From Flavobacterium poyangense (GTDB lineage: Bacteria; Bacteroidota; Bacteroidia; Flavobacteriales; Flavobacteriaceae), in NCBI RefSeq assembly GCF_011751075.1, contig NZ_JAALLN010000002.1:328709-392708 (forward strand): a DNA stretch of 64,000 nucleotides. Direction: 5' to 3'. Below, in pieces: positions 33,258 to 43,251 of this stretch. The translations under genes and the position numbers were made by a program. Position 1 is the first letter of the stretch. Every line of letters begins with the position of its first letter. The notes beneath the pieces were generated by a model, which was given only the letters and a program-made list of their open reading frames with translations, was not told the origin of the DNA and ran no database searches.

Positions 33258-35318
33258 TTACCAGATTTTAACACGTTTGTCCGGATCTACATACATTTTA
33301 TCCCCTTTCTTAATTCCGAAAGCGTCATAAAAAGCATCTACATTCTGAATCGGTACATAAGCTCTGTACATTCCAGGAGAGTGTGGATCTGTTTTCACTT
33401 GATTTTTGATTGCCTCATCTCTTGATTTAGTTCTCCAAACTGTCGCCCACGAAATAAAGAAACGTTGCTCCGGTGTAAATCCATCAATTAATCCCGGATT
33501 TCCATTTGCTTTCAAATACAACTGCAATCCATCGTAAGCAGCATTTATTCCACCTAAATCACCGATGTTTTCACCTAAAGTAAATTTACCGTCTACGTGA
33601 ATTCCCGGTAAAGGCTCTAACGCGCTATATTGATCTGCAAGTGCACCGCCTAAAGCTGTAAATTGTTTTAAATCATCAGCTGTCCACCAATCAACAAGAT
33701 TTCCATCTGCATTGTAACGAGCACCCGAATCATCAAATCCGTGTGAAATTTCGTGACCAATTACGGCTCCGATTCCACCATAATTTACTGCTTCGTCAGC
33801 CTGGTAGTTGTAAAATGGAGGTTGTAAAATTGCAGCAGGGAAAACAATCTCGTTGTAAGAAGGATTGAAATAAGCATTTACGGTTTGTGGAGACATTCCC
33901 CATTCTGTTTTATCAACCGGTTTACCCAATTTAGCTAAATCCTCTTTGTAATCCCATTTAGATAAACTTTGCATATTAGTAAGGTACGTCCCGCCCTCAG
34001 CAACATTCTTAAATACCAAAGCAGAATAATCTTTCCATTTGTCCGGATAACCGATTTTGATGGTAAGTTTCTTCAACTTTTCGATTGCTTTTACTTTTGT
34101 AGCCGCTGACATCCAAGGCAAAGCATTGATTCTGTTTTCATAGGCTAAAATCACATTCTGAATCATTTTCTGTGCTTTCACTTTTGCTTCAGCAGGAAAT
34201 AATTTTTCAACATATAATTTTCCTAGTGCTTCTCCAACTGTATTATTAACAACTTGCAAAGCCATTTCTTCGCGCGGACGTTGTTTCAAAGCTCCTGTCA
34301 ATGTTTTTCCATAGAAATCAAAATTAGCATTTTCGATATCTGTAGTTAACATAGAAGCTGACTTGTTAAGAACACACCATTTTAGGTATTCTTTCCACTC
34401 TTCTATTTTCTTTGCTGTAAAAATCTTTTCCAGATCAGCCATGTAACGAGGTTGTGTTACAATAACAGTATCTACTTTTGCCATTCCGATTCCGGCAAAA
34501 TATTTATCCCATTGAATAGAAGGAACTGTCTTTTTTAAATCGGCAACAGCAGTAGGGTTGTATTGTTTTCTACGGTCTCTACGCTCTACACGGTCTAATC
34601 TTGGTGCAGACATTGCGGTTTCTAATGCTAAAATCTGAGCAGCACTTTGTTTTGCTTTTGCCGGAGATTCGCCAATAAACTGCATCATTCTGGCAACGTG
34701 AAGTTCGTATTTAGCACGTTTTTCTTTAGAATCTTTATCATCAGCGTTGTAGTAATCTTTATCTGACAAACCTAAACGTCCCGGTCCGATACTTACTGAG
34801 TTTACATTACTGTTTTTTGAATCCGCTCCAACTCCAACTCCAAAAAAACCGACACCACCCTGAGGCTCCATTTCGATAAGGAAATTTTGCAAATCGGTTA
34901 CATTTTTAATAGCATCGATTTTCTTCAGAATAGGTTCAATTGGTTTTATACCTTGCTTATTTCTTCCAACCGTATCTAAAATAGTATTGTAAAGCGCAAT
35001 CGCTTTACCCTGATCTGTGTTTGATTTGTACTTTGGATCTTTAGAAGCTTCTTTTAATATAGCCAGCGAGTTATCGTCTGTTCTTTGTCTCAATTCGTTA
35101 AAACTTCCCCATGAATTTCTGTCGCTGGGAATTTCTGTTTTATCTAACCAACTTCCGTTTACGTAACGGAAAAAATCTTCACTTGCACTAATTTTAGTAT
35201 TCATGTACGAAACATTAATACCCGGTTCCTTTGGTTTTGCATCCTGAGCCTGCGCAGCTAAAAATGTAAACATTGCAGAAACAACACAAAACATAGGTTT
35301 GTTTAGCTGTTTTATCAT
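33258..35318 (-). CDS. M13-family zinc metallopeptidase (PepO/neprilysin-like), secreted
   Basis: The 686-residue protein has a signal peptide (first about 24 residues, ending AAQA), the long alpha-helical N-terminal M13 domain, and a C-terminal catalytic domain. Zinc ligands are in IGHEISHGFDDSGARY (HExxH) and GENIGDLGGI (third ligand Glu). PAAILQPPFYN and the C-terminal VDPDKRVKIW (the CxxW-type end without Cys) are typical. It degrades peptides in the periplasm or outside. It is monocistronic with a TATGTTTG box at 35345-35352 and a terminator. Confidence 0.95.
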   Translation of the reverse strand: MIKQLNKPMFCVVSAMFTFLAAQAQDAKPKEPGINVSYMNTKISASEDFFRYVNGSWLDKTEIPSDRNSWGSFNELRQRTDDNSLAILKEASKDPKYKSNTDQGKAIALYNTILDTVGRNKQGIKPIEPILKKIDAIKNVTDLQNFLIEMEPQGGVGFFGVGVGADSKNSNVNSVSIGPGRLGLSDKDYYNADDKDSKEKRAKYELHVARMMQFIGESPAKAKQSAAQILALETAMSAPRLDRVERRDRRKQYNPTAVADLKKTVPSIQWDKYFAGIGMAKVDTVIVTQPRYMADLEKIFTAKKIEEWKEYLKWCVLNKSASMLTTDIENANFDFYGKTLTGALKQRPREEMALQVVNNTVGEALGKLYVEKLFPAEAKVKAQKMIQNVILAYENRINALPWMSAATKVKAIEKLKKLTIKIGYPDKWKDYSALVFKNVAEGGTYLTNMQSLSKWDYKEDLAKLGKPVDKTEWGMSPQTVNAYFNPSYNEIVFPAAILQPPFYNYQADEAVNYGGIGAVIGHEISHGFDDSGARYNADGNLVDWWTADDLKQFTALGGALADQYSALEPLPGIHVDGKFTLGENIGDLGGINAAYDGLQLYLKANGNPGLIDGFTPEQRFFISWATVWRTKSRDEAIKNQVKTDPHSPGMYRAYVPIQNVDAFYDAFGIKKGDKMYVDPDKRVKIW

Positions 35319-35344
35319 TATAATTTATTATTTAAGGTTTAACA

Positions 35345-35352
35345 CAAACATA
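35345..35352 (-). promoter_or_regulatory. -7 box (TATGTTTG) for the M13 peptidase gene
   Basis: The minus strand reads TATGTTTG, matching TAnnTTTG, 27 bases before the ATG. No TTG was found at the expected -33 distance. Confidence 0.5.
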
Positions 35353-35520
35353 TTGTTATTATTTTAAACTTTATGTTAAAATTGCACAATAATCACTCCT
35401 CTGTTTTTCAATGCAATTATTTCATTAGAATCAACTAAAAATTTCATGAATATATATTGCCTTTTTTCGTTCTATTTGAAATAGTTTTTGGAATATTTGT
35501 CAAACTAATTCAGACACAAA

Positions 35521-36444
35521 GTGAAAGCAAGATTACAAGCCGTATTTTCCGGTAGAATTGAAGCCATAGGATTACCAATTCTCGCCTTATGTTGGGTAAG
35601 TTTCTTTTGGGGAACCACCTGGCTAGCCTCAAAAGAAGGCGTAAAACACATGCCCGCTTTACAATTGGCAACCATACGCCAGTTTTTGGGAGGAATTTTG
35701 TACGTTGGTTATTTCCTGTTGAAAAAAGAACCCTGGCCCAAAGGCAAACAATGGACCACAATTCTGATCTTAGCCATCTTAAATTTTGTTTGCAGTAACG
35801 GACTAAGCACCTGGGGAGTAAAATACATCAGTAGCGGACTTGGTGCCATCATAGGTGCTATTTTCCCGATCTGGATTGTAATTATTTGTTTCTTTAAAGG
35901 AGAAAGAATTGCCAAACTGGCCGTAACAGGGCTTCTAATTTGTTTTGGAGGAATCTGTATTATTTTTATGGATCATTTGGGTGATTTCTTACGACCTGAT
36001 TTCCAATTTGGAATCTTCCTGTCGGTCGCAGCAACCATTACCTGGGCTTTTGGGATTTTGGAGACTAAGAAAAAAGCGGGTAGCTTTAATCCATACTTTA
36101 GCTTGGGGTTACAAATGTTGATTTCAAGTTTCATTCTTTTGACTGTGACAGAATTTTCAGGAGGTAATATCCCTTACAGCCAAATACCTTTAACTTCCTG
36201 GTGGGCCATTGCTTACTTGGTACTTATTGGTTCTGTACTGACTTTCATTGCTTTTATATATTCGTTACAACATCTTCCAACTGAGGTTAGCAGTATTTAT
36301 GCTTATATCAATCCGGTTGTAGCGATTATATTAGGTTCTTTTATTTTTGATGAAATGCTTACACAGGCCATCATAATTGGAGTGATCGTAACACTAATTG
36401 GATTGTATCTTGTAAATAAATCGATTCGAAAAATTAAAAAGTAA
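35521..36444 (+). CDS. EamA/DMT-family transporter
   Basis: The 307-residue inner-membrane protein has ten predicted helices in two EamA repeats. The first includes CWVSFFWGTTWLASKEG and the second WAIAYLVLIGSVLTFIAFIY and INPVVAIILGSFIFDEML, both typical. The start is GTG at 35521, with no in-frame ATG before residue 44; the AATATTTG at about 35494 is one base off a -7 box. The substrate (amino acid, drug or metabolite) is not readable. It stands alone. Confidence 0.88.
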   Translation: MKARLQAVFSGRIEAIGLPILALCWVSFFWGTTWLASKEGVKHMPALQLATIRQFLGGILYVGYFLLKKEPWPKGKQWTTILILAILNFVCSNGLSTWGVKYISSGLGAIIGAIFPIWIVIICFFKGERIAKLAVTGLLICFGGICIIFMDHLGDFLRPDFQFGIFLSVAATITWAFGILETKKKAGSFNPYFSLGLQMLISSFILLTVTEFSGGNIPYSQIPLTSWWAIAYLVLIGSVLTFIAFIYSLQHLPTEVSSIYAYINPVVAIILGSFIFDEMLTQAIIIGVIVTLIGLYLVNKSIRKIKK

Positions 36445-36508
36445 TATAAAACCATCCTTATCCAAAGTTAAAAAAACTCCTAACTAGGGATTTAAAAACT
36501 GCTTTTTG

Positions 36509-36516
36509 TATTTTTG
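36509..36516 (+). promoter_or_regulatory. -7 box (TATTTTTG) for the SCO gene
   Basis: TATTTTTG matches TAnnTTTG. The start point near 36523 leaves only a few bases before ATG 36526 or 36532 and excludes the TTG at 36514 as start codon. Confidence 0.55.
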
Positions 36517-36531
36517 CGCCAAATTATGTTT

Positions 36532-37197
36532 ATGAAATCGCTTCTGTATAAATACCGCAAATTTTTTATTGTTTTAATTTTATTTTCGGTTGTCACCATA
36601 TCTTTATTTTATTCTGCTTTAAAACCACAAAAGACATTGCCTATTTACAATCCGGCAGATGTTAATCCGGAGTTGGTAGACAGCACTGTTCAATATAAAA
36701 GTAAGTACCATACCATTGCTGATTTTTCATTTGTAAATCAGAATGGAGACACGATTACACAGAAAAATTACGAAGGCAAAATTTATGTAGCCGATTTTTT
36801 CTTTACCACTTGTGGTTCAATCTGTCCTAAAATGACCACTAATCTGGCTGATGTTCAAAAAGCAGTCCTAAACAACCCGAAGGTAATGTTGCTGTCTCAC
36901 ACAGTTTTCCCTGAGGTAGACAGTATCCCTGTTTTAAAAGCGTACGCCATCAAACACGGTGTCGTTGACAGCAAATGGAACTTGGTTACCGGAGACAAAA
37001 AAGAAATTTACACCATGGCCAGAAAATCTTATCTGGCTGTAAAATTAGGCAGACCGGATCAGCTATACGATATGGTCCATACAGAGAATTTTGTTTTGGT
37101 CGATCAAAAACGCCGCGTTAGAGGTTTTTATGACGGAACAAACAAAGAAGATGTAAAACGCCTTCTAGATGACATCGATTTTCTGTGCAAAGAGTAA
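36532..37197 (+). CDS. SCO1/SenC-family copper protein
   Basis: I choose ATG 36532 (MKSLLYKYRKFFIVLIL); ATG 36526 would add two residues, and the frame's earliest start (TTG 36514) overlaps the -7 box. The roughly 221-residue protein has one N-terminal membrane anchor and a thioredoxin fold with the copper ligands CGSIC-PKM and the His in MVHTENFVLVDQ. SCO proteins deliver copper to the CuA site of cytochrome oxidase. It fits with the heme and cytochrome genes upstream but is in a separate unit. Confidence 0.93.
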   Translation: MKSLLYKYRKFFIVLILFSVVTISLFYSALKPQKTLPIYNPADVNPELVDSTVQYKSKYHTIADFSFVNQNGDTITQKNYEGKIYVADFFFTTCGSICPKMTTNLADVQKAVLNNPKVMLLSHTVFPEVDSIPVLKAYAIKHGVVDSKWNLVTGDKKEIYTMARKSYLAVKLGRPDQLYDMVHTENFVLVDQKRRVRGFYDGTNKEDVKRLLDDIDFLCKE

Positions 37198-37269
37198 AAA
37201 CTTCTTAATTTTTAGAAACATTTAGCATTTGTGTAAGCATTATACCCTTAGATATATAGAATAATTGCC

Positions 37270-37302
37270 TATTTTTGCAATCTAAATTCAATCTAAATAA
37301 GC
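37270..37302 (+). promoter_or_regulatory. Promoter box and direct repeat before feoA
   Basis: TATTTTTG (37270-37277) matches TAnnTTTG. Just after it CAATCTAAAT occurs twice in direct repeat, 11 bases apart (37278-37298), right at the expected start point. That could be a regulator site; half-sites resemble the TCTAAA arm of the palindromes near mntH. Confidence 0.45.
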
Positions 37303-37542
37303 TTGCAAAATACTATCCACACTCTGAAAAAAGGCGAGAAAGCCATTATCAAAGATTTTGATATCGATCTTATTCCTCTCAAATTATTAGAAATGGGGTG
37401 CTTGCCGGGCAGCATGGTAGAATTACTTGAGATTGCCCCTTTTGGAGATCCCTTATATTTAGACATTAATGGCTCTCATGTTGCTATCCGCATAGAAACC
37501 GCTCGTGAAATTGAAGTTGAACTTATCAAAACCAATTTGTAA
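37303..37542 (+). CDS. feoA: Ferrous iron transport protein FeoA
   Basis: The 79-residue protein is a single SH3-like FeoA domain with the typical MGCLPGSMVELLEIAPFGDP and HVAIRIETAREIEVEL. The frame has no ATG at the beginning, so the start is TTG at 37303 (QNTIHTLKKGEKA follows); this is supported by the promoter 26 bases upstream. FeoA binds FeoB and is needed for Fe2+ uptake. Its TAA overlaps the feoB ATG (TAATG). Confidence 0.92.
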   Translation: MQNTIHTLKKGEKAIIKDFDIDLIPLKLLEMGCLPGSMVELLEIAPFGDPLYLDINGSHVAIRIETAREIEVELIKTNL

Positions 37543-39641
37543 TGAGTGTTCAAAATATTAATGTTGCCCTTATTGGGAATCCAAACACAGGAAAAACTTC
37601 GGTATTCAATCAACTTACAGGACTTAACCAACACGTTGGGAATTATCCCGGAATTACCGTTGAGAAAAAAATAGGTTTTTGTAAACTGCCCCATAACATC
37701 AAAGCGAACATTTTGGACTTGCCCGGAACTTATAGTCTGAATGCAAGTTCTATGGATGAAAGTGTGGTGATCGAACTTTTACTCAACAAAAATGACAAAC
37801 TATATCCGGATGTAGCCATTGTTGTTACCGATGTAGAGAATTTAAAACGAAATCTGCTTATTTATACTCAGATAAAAGACCTTGAAATCCCAACGATTTT
37901 AGTCATTAACATGGCCGATCGTATGGAAACAAAAGGAATTACACTTGACATTCCGTTACTGGAAGAGCAACTTAAAACAAAAATTGCTTTGATTAGTTCC
38001 CGTAAAGGTCACGGAATTGATACCTTAAAAGAATTAATAGTTTCCTACAGGACACTTCCAACAGAACCATGTCTGAATGCTTCGGTGATCGATAAAGATT
38101 ATTTTGAAAGTTTACAACATGCTTTCCCGAATCAGTTGTTATATAAATTATGGCTGGTTATTACACAAGATGTAAATTTTTCAAATTTAGATCGCAATGA
38201 AATTCGCAATACTTTTACAAAATCACATTCCGAATTAAAACGTCTGCAGCAGCAGGAAACGATAAAACGTTATCAATTTATTAATAACGTTCTCAAAGAA
38301 GGATTAAAAATAGATGCGGCAATGGCAAAAGATGTCAGAGCCAAACTAGATCGTGTCCTGACACACAAAGTTTGGGGTTACGCTATTTTTCTGGGGATTT
38401 TGTTTCTTATTTTCCAGTCGATTTTCTCATGGTCCACTATACCAATGGACTTTATTGACGGTAGTTTTGCATCGTTAAGTGCCTGGACAGCTGAAACCCT
38501 GCCTAGTGGTATACTTACAGACTTGTTATCAGAAGGAATAATTCCGGGAATTGGCGGTGTAATCATATTTATTCCGCAGATCGCCTTTTTGTTTTTGTTT
38601 ATTTCGATCTTAGAAGAAAGCGGTTATATGAGCCGCGTCGTCTTTTTGATGGATAAAATCATGCGTCGATTCGGACTTTCAGGAAAAAGTGTAGTGCCTT
38701 TAATATCAGGAACAGCTTGTGCTATCCCGGCGATCATGGCAACCCGTAATATTGAAAACTGGAAAGAACGTCTGATCACTATACTCGTGACTCCCTTTAC
38801 AACCTGTTCGGCACGATTACCGGTTTATGCGATAATTATATCCTTAGTAATCCCAAGTAAACGTGTACTTGGAATTCTGAACCTTCAAGGTCTAACACTG
38901 ATGTTACTGTACGTTTTAGGATTTGCAGGTGCTATTGTTTCAGCCTATATTTTAAATAAAGTTCTAAAACTAAATACTAAAACGTATTTCGTTGTCGAAA
39001 TGCCAAGTTATAAATTGCCTCTTTTCAAGAACGTTGCCATCAACGTTGTTGAAAAAACAAAAGCTTTTGTGGTTGGTGCAGGTAAAATCATCTTGGCAAT
39101 ATCTGTTATTTTATGGTTTTTGGCTTCTTACGGGCCAGGAAAGAATTTTAACGACGCGGAAGCCATCGTAAAAGAAAGAACAGCCGGAAAGCCCTTAAAC
39201 GAGGCTGATTTTGAAAATGAAGTAAACTCTCAAAAACTGGAGAACTCCTATATTGGACTAATGGGAAGAGCCATCGAACCTGCCATCGAGCCATTGGGTT
39301 ACGATTGGAAAATAGGAATCGCATTAATCAGCTCTTTTGCCGCACGTGAGGTTTTTGTTGGAACACTGGCAACGATATATAGTGTTGGCGACAGCGAAAA
39401 TGAAGAAACTATAAAAAGTAAAATGCAGCAGGAAGTTCATCCCGAAACCGGTGAAAAGGTTTTTAACTTCGCCTCAGGAATCTCACTATTGTTATTCTAT
39501 GCTTTTGCGATGCAGTGTGCCAGTACACTTGCCATCACAAAAAAAGAAACAAACTCCTGGAAATGGCCGGCTATGCAGCTTTTCCTGATGAGTGGTCTGG
39601 CCTATTTTGCCGCATTAATCGCCTTCCAAATTTTAAAATAA
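37542..39641 (+). CDS. feoB: Ferrous iron transporter FeoB
   Basis: The 699-residue protein has an N-terminal G domain (GNPNTGKTSVFN, DLPGTYSLNA, NMADRM), a helical linker and a membrane domain with two Gate motifs (PLISGTACAIPAIMATR; ISSFAAREVFVGTLATI). It drives GTP-dependent Fe2+ uptake across the inner membrane. The gene is coupled to feoA by a one-base overlap. A tiny Cys-rich gene follows 6 bases later. Confidence 0.97.
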   Translation: MSVQNINVALIGNPNTGKTSVFNQLTGLNQHVGNYPGITVEKKIGFCKLPHNIKANILDLPGTYSLNASSMDESVVIELLLNKNDKLYPDVAIVVTDVENLKRNLLIYTQIKDLEIPTILVINMADRMETKGITLDIPLLEEQLKTKIALISSRKGHGIDTLKELIVSYRTLPTEPCLNASVIDKDYFESLQHAFPNQLLYKLWLVITQDVNFSNLDRNEIRNTFTKSHSELKRLQQQETIKRYQFINNVLKEGLKIDAAMAKDVRAKLDRVLTHKVWGYAIFLGILFLIFQSIFSWSTIPMDFIDGSFASLSAWTAETLPSGILTDLLSEGIIPGIGGVIIFIPQIAFLFLFISILEESGYMSRVVFLMDKIMRRFGLSGKSVVPLISGTACAIPAIMATRNIENWKERLITILVTPFTTCSARLPVYAIIISLVIPSKRVLGILNLQGLTLMLLYVLGFAGAIVSAYILNKVLKLNTKTYFVVEMPSYKLPLFKNVAINVVEKTKAFVVGAGKIILAISVILWFLASYGPGKNFNDAEAIVKERTAGKPLNEADFENEVNSQKLENSYIGLMGRAIEPAIEPLGYDWKIGIALISSFAAREVFVGTLATIYSVGDSENEETIKSKMQQEVHPETGEKVFNFASGISLLLFYAFAMQCASTLAITKKETNSWKWPAMQLFLMSGLAYFAALIAFQILK

Positions 39642-39647
39642 AGTGTT

Positions 39648-39770
39648 ATGGTACAAGAAATTATAGCCTTCACCATATTAGGATTCGCAGTTGGCTTTCT
39701 AATCAAAAAATTCTTTTGGAAATCGAAGAAGAAGAAAGATTGTGGTGATGGGAACTGCGGATGCAGTTAG
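39648..39770 (+). CDS. FeoB-associated Cys-rich membrane protein
   Basis: This 40-residue gene was found by reading the sequence after feoB. It starts MVQEIIAFTILGFAVGFLIK, one membrane helix, then a Lys-rich stretch and the C-terminal DCGDGNCGCS with three Cys. The layout matches the FeoB-associated Cys-rich family (small Feo partner, functionally like FeoC). The Cys cluster may bind iron on the cytosolic side. It starts 6 bases after the feoB stop, so it is part of the feo operon. Confidence 0.88.
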   Translation: MVQEIIAFTILGFAVGFLIKKFFWKSKKKKDCGDGNCGCS

Positions 39771-39822
39771 CCCCTTTTAAAGTTCTGATGGGAGGAACTC
39801 TTAGGCCTCTGTGAGAGAGAAT

Positions 39823-39905
39823 TTAACCGCAAGGGCCGCAAAGATATACGCAAAGTTCACAAAGCTTTATCAATTAGCTTTGCGAATTTTGTGTTTTAAA
39901 AAAGG
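39823..39905. repeat. Family C dispersed repeat
   Basis: TTAACCGCAAGGGCCGCAAAG, ATACGCAAAGTTCACAAAGC and the inverse GCTTTGCGAATTTTGTG. It fills the gap between the feo operon and the HD gene. Confidence 0.6.
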
Positions 39906-39918
39906 TTGAGGCTAAAAA

Positions 39919-40572
39919 CTATTTAACTCCCTCCCATTCCGCATAAAACTGCGCGAGGAACAACTCCATAAAACGATGTCTTTCGGCAGCGATTTCTTTA
40001 CCGGTTTCTGTATTCATTTTATCTTTCAATAATAAAAGTTTTTCGTAGAAATGATTTATAGTTGGAGCATTGTTGTTCTTGTATTCTTCTTTGGTCATGT
40101 TGGTAATGGGGGCAATTTCAGGATTATGTAATGCCCTGTTCTTAAACCCTCCATAGTTAAAAGCTCTTGCCACCCCAATTGCACCGATGGCATCTAAACG
40201 ATCAGCATCTTGAACGATATCTAATTCAACAGAAGAAAATTTCTTTTCGAAATTTCCTCCTTTGTACGAAATATTTTCAATGATCTTTATAACATGCACA
40301 ATAAGGTCTTCCGAAACATTCTCAGACTCCAAAAACAAACGTGCTGTTCTAGGTCCAATCGTTTCATCTCCGTTATGAAATTTACTGTCGGCTATATCAT
40401 GAAGCAAAGCTCCTAATTGCACTACGGTAAGATCACAAGTTGTATTTTTTGCAATCAAAAGAGCATTTTTATACACACGCTCAATATGAAACCAATCGTG
40501 TCCTCCTTCTGCATCACTTAGTTTTTCTTTTACAAAAGCGATTGTTTTGTTTATTAGGTCTGTATTATTCAT
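39919..40572 (-). CDS. HD-domain phosphohydrolase
   Basis: The 217-residue cytosolic protein has the HD-domain metal ligands: GGHDWFHIERVYKNA, LLHDIADSKFHNGD and DADRLDAIGAIGVARA. It resembles the YedJ-type family of about 210-230 residues. It probably hydrolyses a phosphorylated nucleotide or similar substrate; which one is unknown. It is monocistronic, facing the feo operon. Confidence 0.88.
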   Translation of the reverse strand: MNNTDLINKTIAFVKEKLSDAEGGHDWFHIERVYKNALLIAKNTTCDLTVVQLGALLHDIADSKFHNGDETIGPRTARLFLESENVSEDLIVHVIKIIENISYKGGNFEKKFSSVELDIVQDADRLDAIGAIGVARAFNYGGFKNRALHNPEIAPITNMTKEEYKNNNAPTINHFYEKLLLLKDKMNTETGKEIAAERHRFMELFLAQFYAEWEGVK

Positions 40573-40671
40573 AACTGTTTAACAGGTTTCTTTACTTTTA
40601 CTATTTACCGGAAAATGAGCCGGTTTCTTATATTCCTTACTTAAATCTTAGCTAGAGCTATTCCTATAAAA

Positions 40672-40714
40672 AATGTTGATTGTCAGAAACTTATTAGCTT
40701 CAACAATCAACATT
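40672..40714 (-). terminator. Terminator of the plsC-desaturase operon
   Basis: AATGTTGATTGT and ACAATCAACATT form a perfect 12-bp stem around a 19-base loop. On the minus strand a TTTTTTAT run follows. It lies about 140 bases downstream of the desaturase stop. Confidence 0.8.
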
Positions 40715-40814
40715 ATTTTATTACTTTTTATCAAACGCAACTTAGTTGCAATATCTAAAAATCAGTTCTCAATCTCAAAATCAATTTTAAATTAAAGATT
40801 CGACCCACGCCAAA

Positions 40815-40850
40815 AAATCTAAAATCTAAAATCTAAAATCTAAAATCAAA
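40815..40850. repeat. Family D tandem repeat (unit TCTAAAA, about four copies)
   Basis: AATCTAAAATCTAAAATCTA continues for about four 7-base units. The same unit appears before hemB (about 30770-30805). It sits just after the desaturase stop. Confidence 0.7.
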
Positions 40851-40853
40851 GAT

Positions 40854-41846
<993 letters not shown>

Positions 41847-41898
41847 TACTTATTTTAGATTTGGGATTTAAGCTATAGCATATACTAAAAGCAAAAAT

Positions 41899-42639
41899 CT
41901 ATTTATATTCATTTACTCCTTCTACAACTGCCTTTTCTGTAAGCGCCATTAACTCGGCAAAATCATAATCCTTTACTGCCATCGCTTTATGAACTGTAAA
42001 GGTAAGGTGATTTCCTAAACCCACCGGAAAAAAACCAAAACGTACCATTTTCCATGAATTGTTGATACTCACTGGTACCACATAGGCAGATGGCGCATAT
42101 TTACATAAGATTTTTAAACCACTTTGAGCAAATTCTTTCGGTTTTCCGGTTTTGCTTCGGGTACCTTCGGGGAAAATAACGGCAGATCTTGTATTTTTTT
42201 CAATATATTCAGACATTCCCTTGATTACTGGGATCGCCTGTTTAGGGTCTTTTCGGTCAATTAGCACAGATCCTCCATGTCGTAAATTGAATGAGACACT
42301 CGGAATTCCGCTACCTAACTCTTTCTTACTGACAAATTTACAATGAAAACGTCTAAAGTACCAAATCATTGCCACAATATCATACATACTTTGATGATTT
42401 GCCACAAATATTATAGGAACTCCGACAGGAATTGTCTCCCTATTCTCTATTTTAGAAGTTGTCCCTACAAGATTCATACATCTTAAAAGAAGAAAATTCA
42501 AATAATCAACACTTTTTTTATGCGCCTGATAACCAAAACCTTTAAGGCAAATCCATTGAATTGGATGAAAAACAACCAGACACAGTCCAAAACATAAATA
42601 ATAAATTACGGATATGGGATACGAAATTATCTTTTGCAT
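41899..42639 (-). CDS. 1-acyl-sn-glycerol-3-phosphate acyltransferase (PlsC family)
   Basis: The 246-residue membrane-bound enzyme acylates lysophosphatidic acid. Motif I is VANHQSMYDIVA (H-x4-D) and motif III is FPEGTRSKTG. An N-terminal helix anchors it (ISYPISVIYYLCFGLCLVVF). It is first in a two-gene operon with the desaturase and is divergent from rnpA. plsC is the likely name but several paralogues are usual, so no symbol is given. Confidence 0.92.
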   Translation of the reverse strand: MQKIISYPISVIYYLCFGLCLVVFHPIQWICLKGFGYQAHKKSVDYLNFLLLRCMNLVGTTSKIENRETIPVGVPIIFVANHQSMYDIVAMIWYFRRFHCKFVSKKELGSGIPSVSFNLRHGGSVLIDRKDPKQAIPVIKGMSEYIEKNTRSAVIFPEGTRSKTGKPKEFAQSGLKILCKYAPSAYVVPVSINNSWKMVRFGFFPVGLGNHLTFTVHKAMAVKDYDFAELMALTEKAVVEGVNEYK

Positions 42640-42726
42640 GCTTGAAAAAATTAAAGGCCAAAAGTAATAAATAAATAATTAGTGCTATAAAAATTAAAAA
42701 CATTAACTGTATTTCTCGTTTAATTG

Positions 42727-42734
42727 TACCTTTG
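42727..42734 (+). promoter_or_regulatory. -7 box (TACCTTTG) for rnpA
   Basis: TACCTTTG matches TAnnTTTG and lies 33 bases before the rnpA ATG. Confidence 0.55.
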
Positions 42735-42766
42735 CCTGATAAAATTGCAAATTTTTTCTGAACTAA

Positions 42767-43171
42767 ATGAATTTTACTTATCCCAAAAAGGAACGTTTAA
42801 AAAGCAAAACAACAATTGGTTTACTCTTTTCCGAAGGAAAATCGGTTTCAAAATACCCGTTGCGTTTGGTTTATTGTAAGGGGGAAGCTGAAGCTCAGGA
42901 AAAAATTAAAGTCGGCGTTTCAGTCTCTAAAAAATACTTCAAAAAAGCCGTCGACCGCAATTACTTCAAACGTGTTTTAAGGGAAACCTACCGCCTTAAT
43001 AAACATTTGCTTTGGGACAATCTCGAAGGCAACTACTCCTTCATGTTTTTCTACCAGACCAAAGACCGCTTGACTTATGAAGAGATCAACGCCAAAACCA
43101 TTCAGTTGTTTGAGAAATTTCTTCAGCAGGTAAACAGAGTGCCGGATTCTGAAAACAAAACGGAGTTGTAA
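42767..43171 (+). CDS. rnpA: Ribonuclease P protein component RnpA
   Basis: The 134-residue basic protein has the RnpA motif KAVDRNYFKRVLRETYRLNK, the RNR-like signature that binds the catalytic RNA, and KVGVSVSKKYFKKA before it. It matures the 5' ends of tRNAs with the rnpB RNA. rpmH, its usual neighbour, is not here. It is divergent from the PlsC gene. Confidence 0.96.
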   Translation: MNFTYPKKERLKSKTTIGLLFSEGKSVSKYPLRLVYCKGEAEAQEKIKVGVSVSKKYFKKAVDRNYFKRVLRETYRLNKHLLWDNLEGNYSFMFFYQTKDRLTYEEINAKTIQLFEKFLQQVNRVPDSENKTEL

Positions 43172-43251
43172 GATTCCAAAGACAACTTTATTCGTCAAAT
43201 TAGATGAGAAATTACAAAAAAATTGTAGTTTTAGCTCTAAATTGAAATTTT

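Noticed and set aside
37198..37302. Riboswitch before feoA
   Set aside because: The leader after the predicted start is too short (about 20 bases) to hold one.
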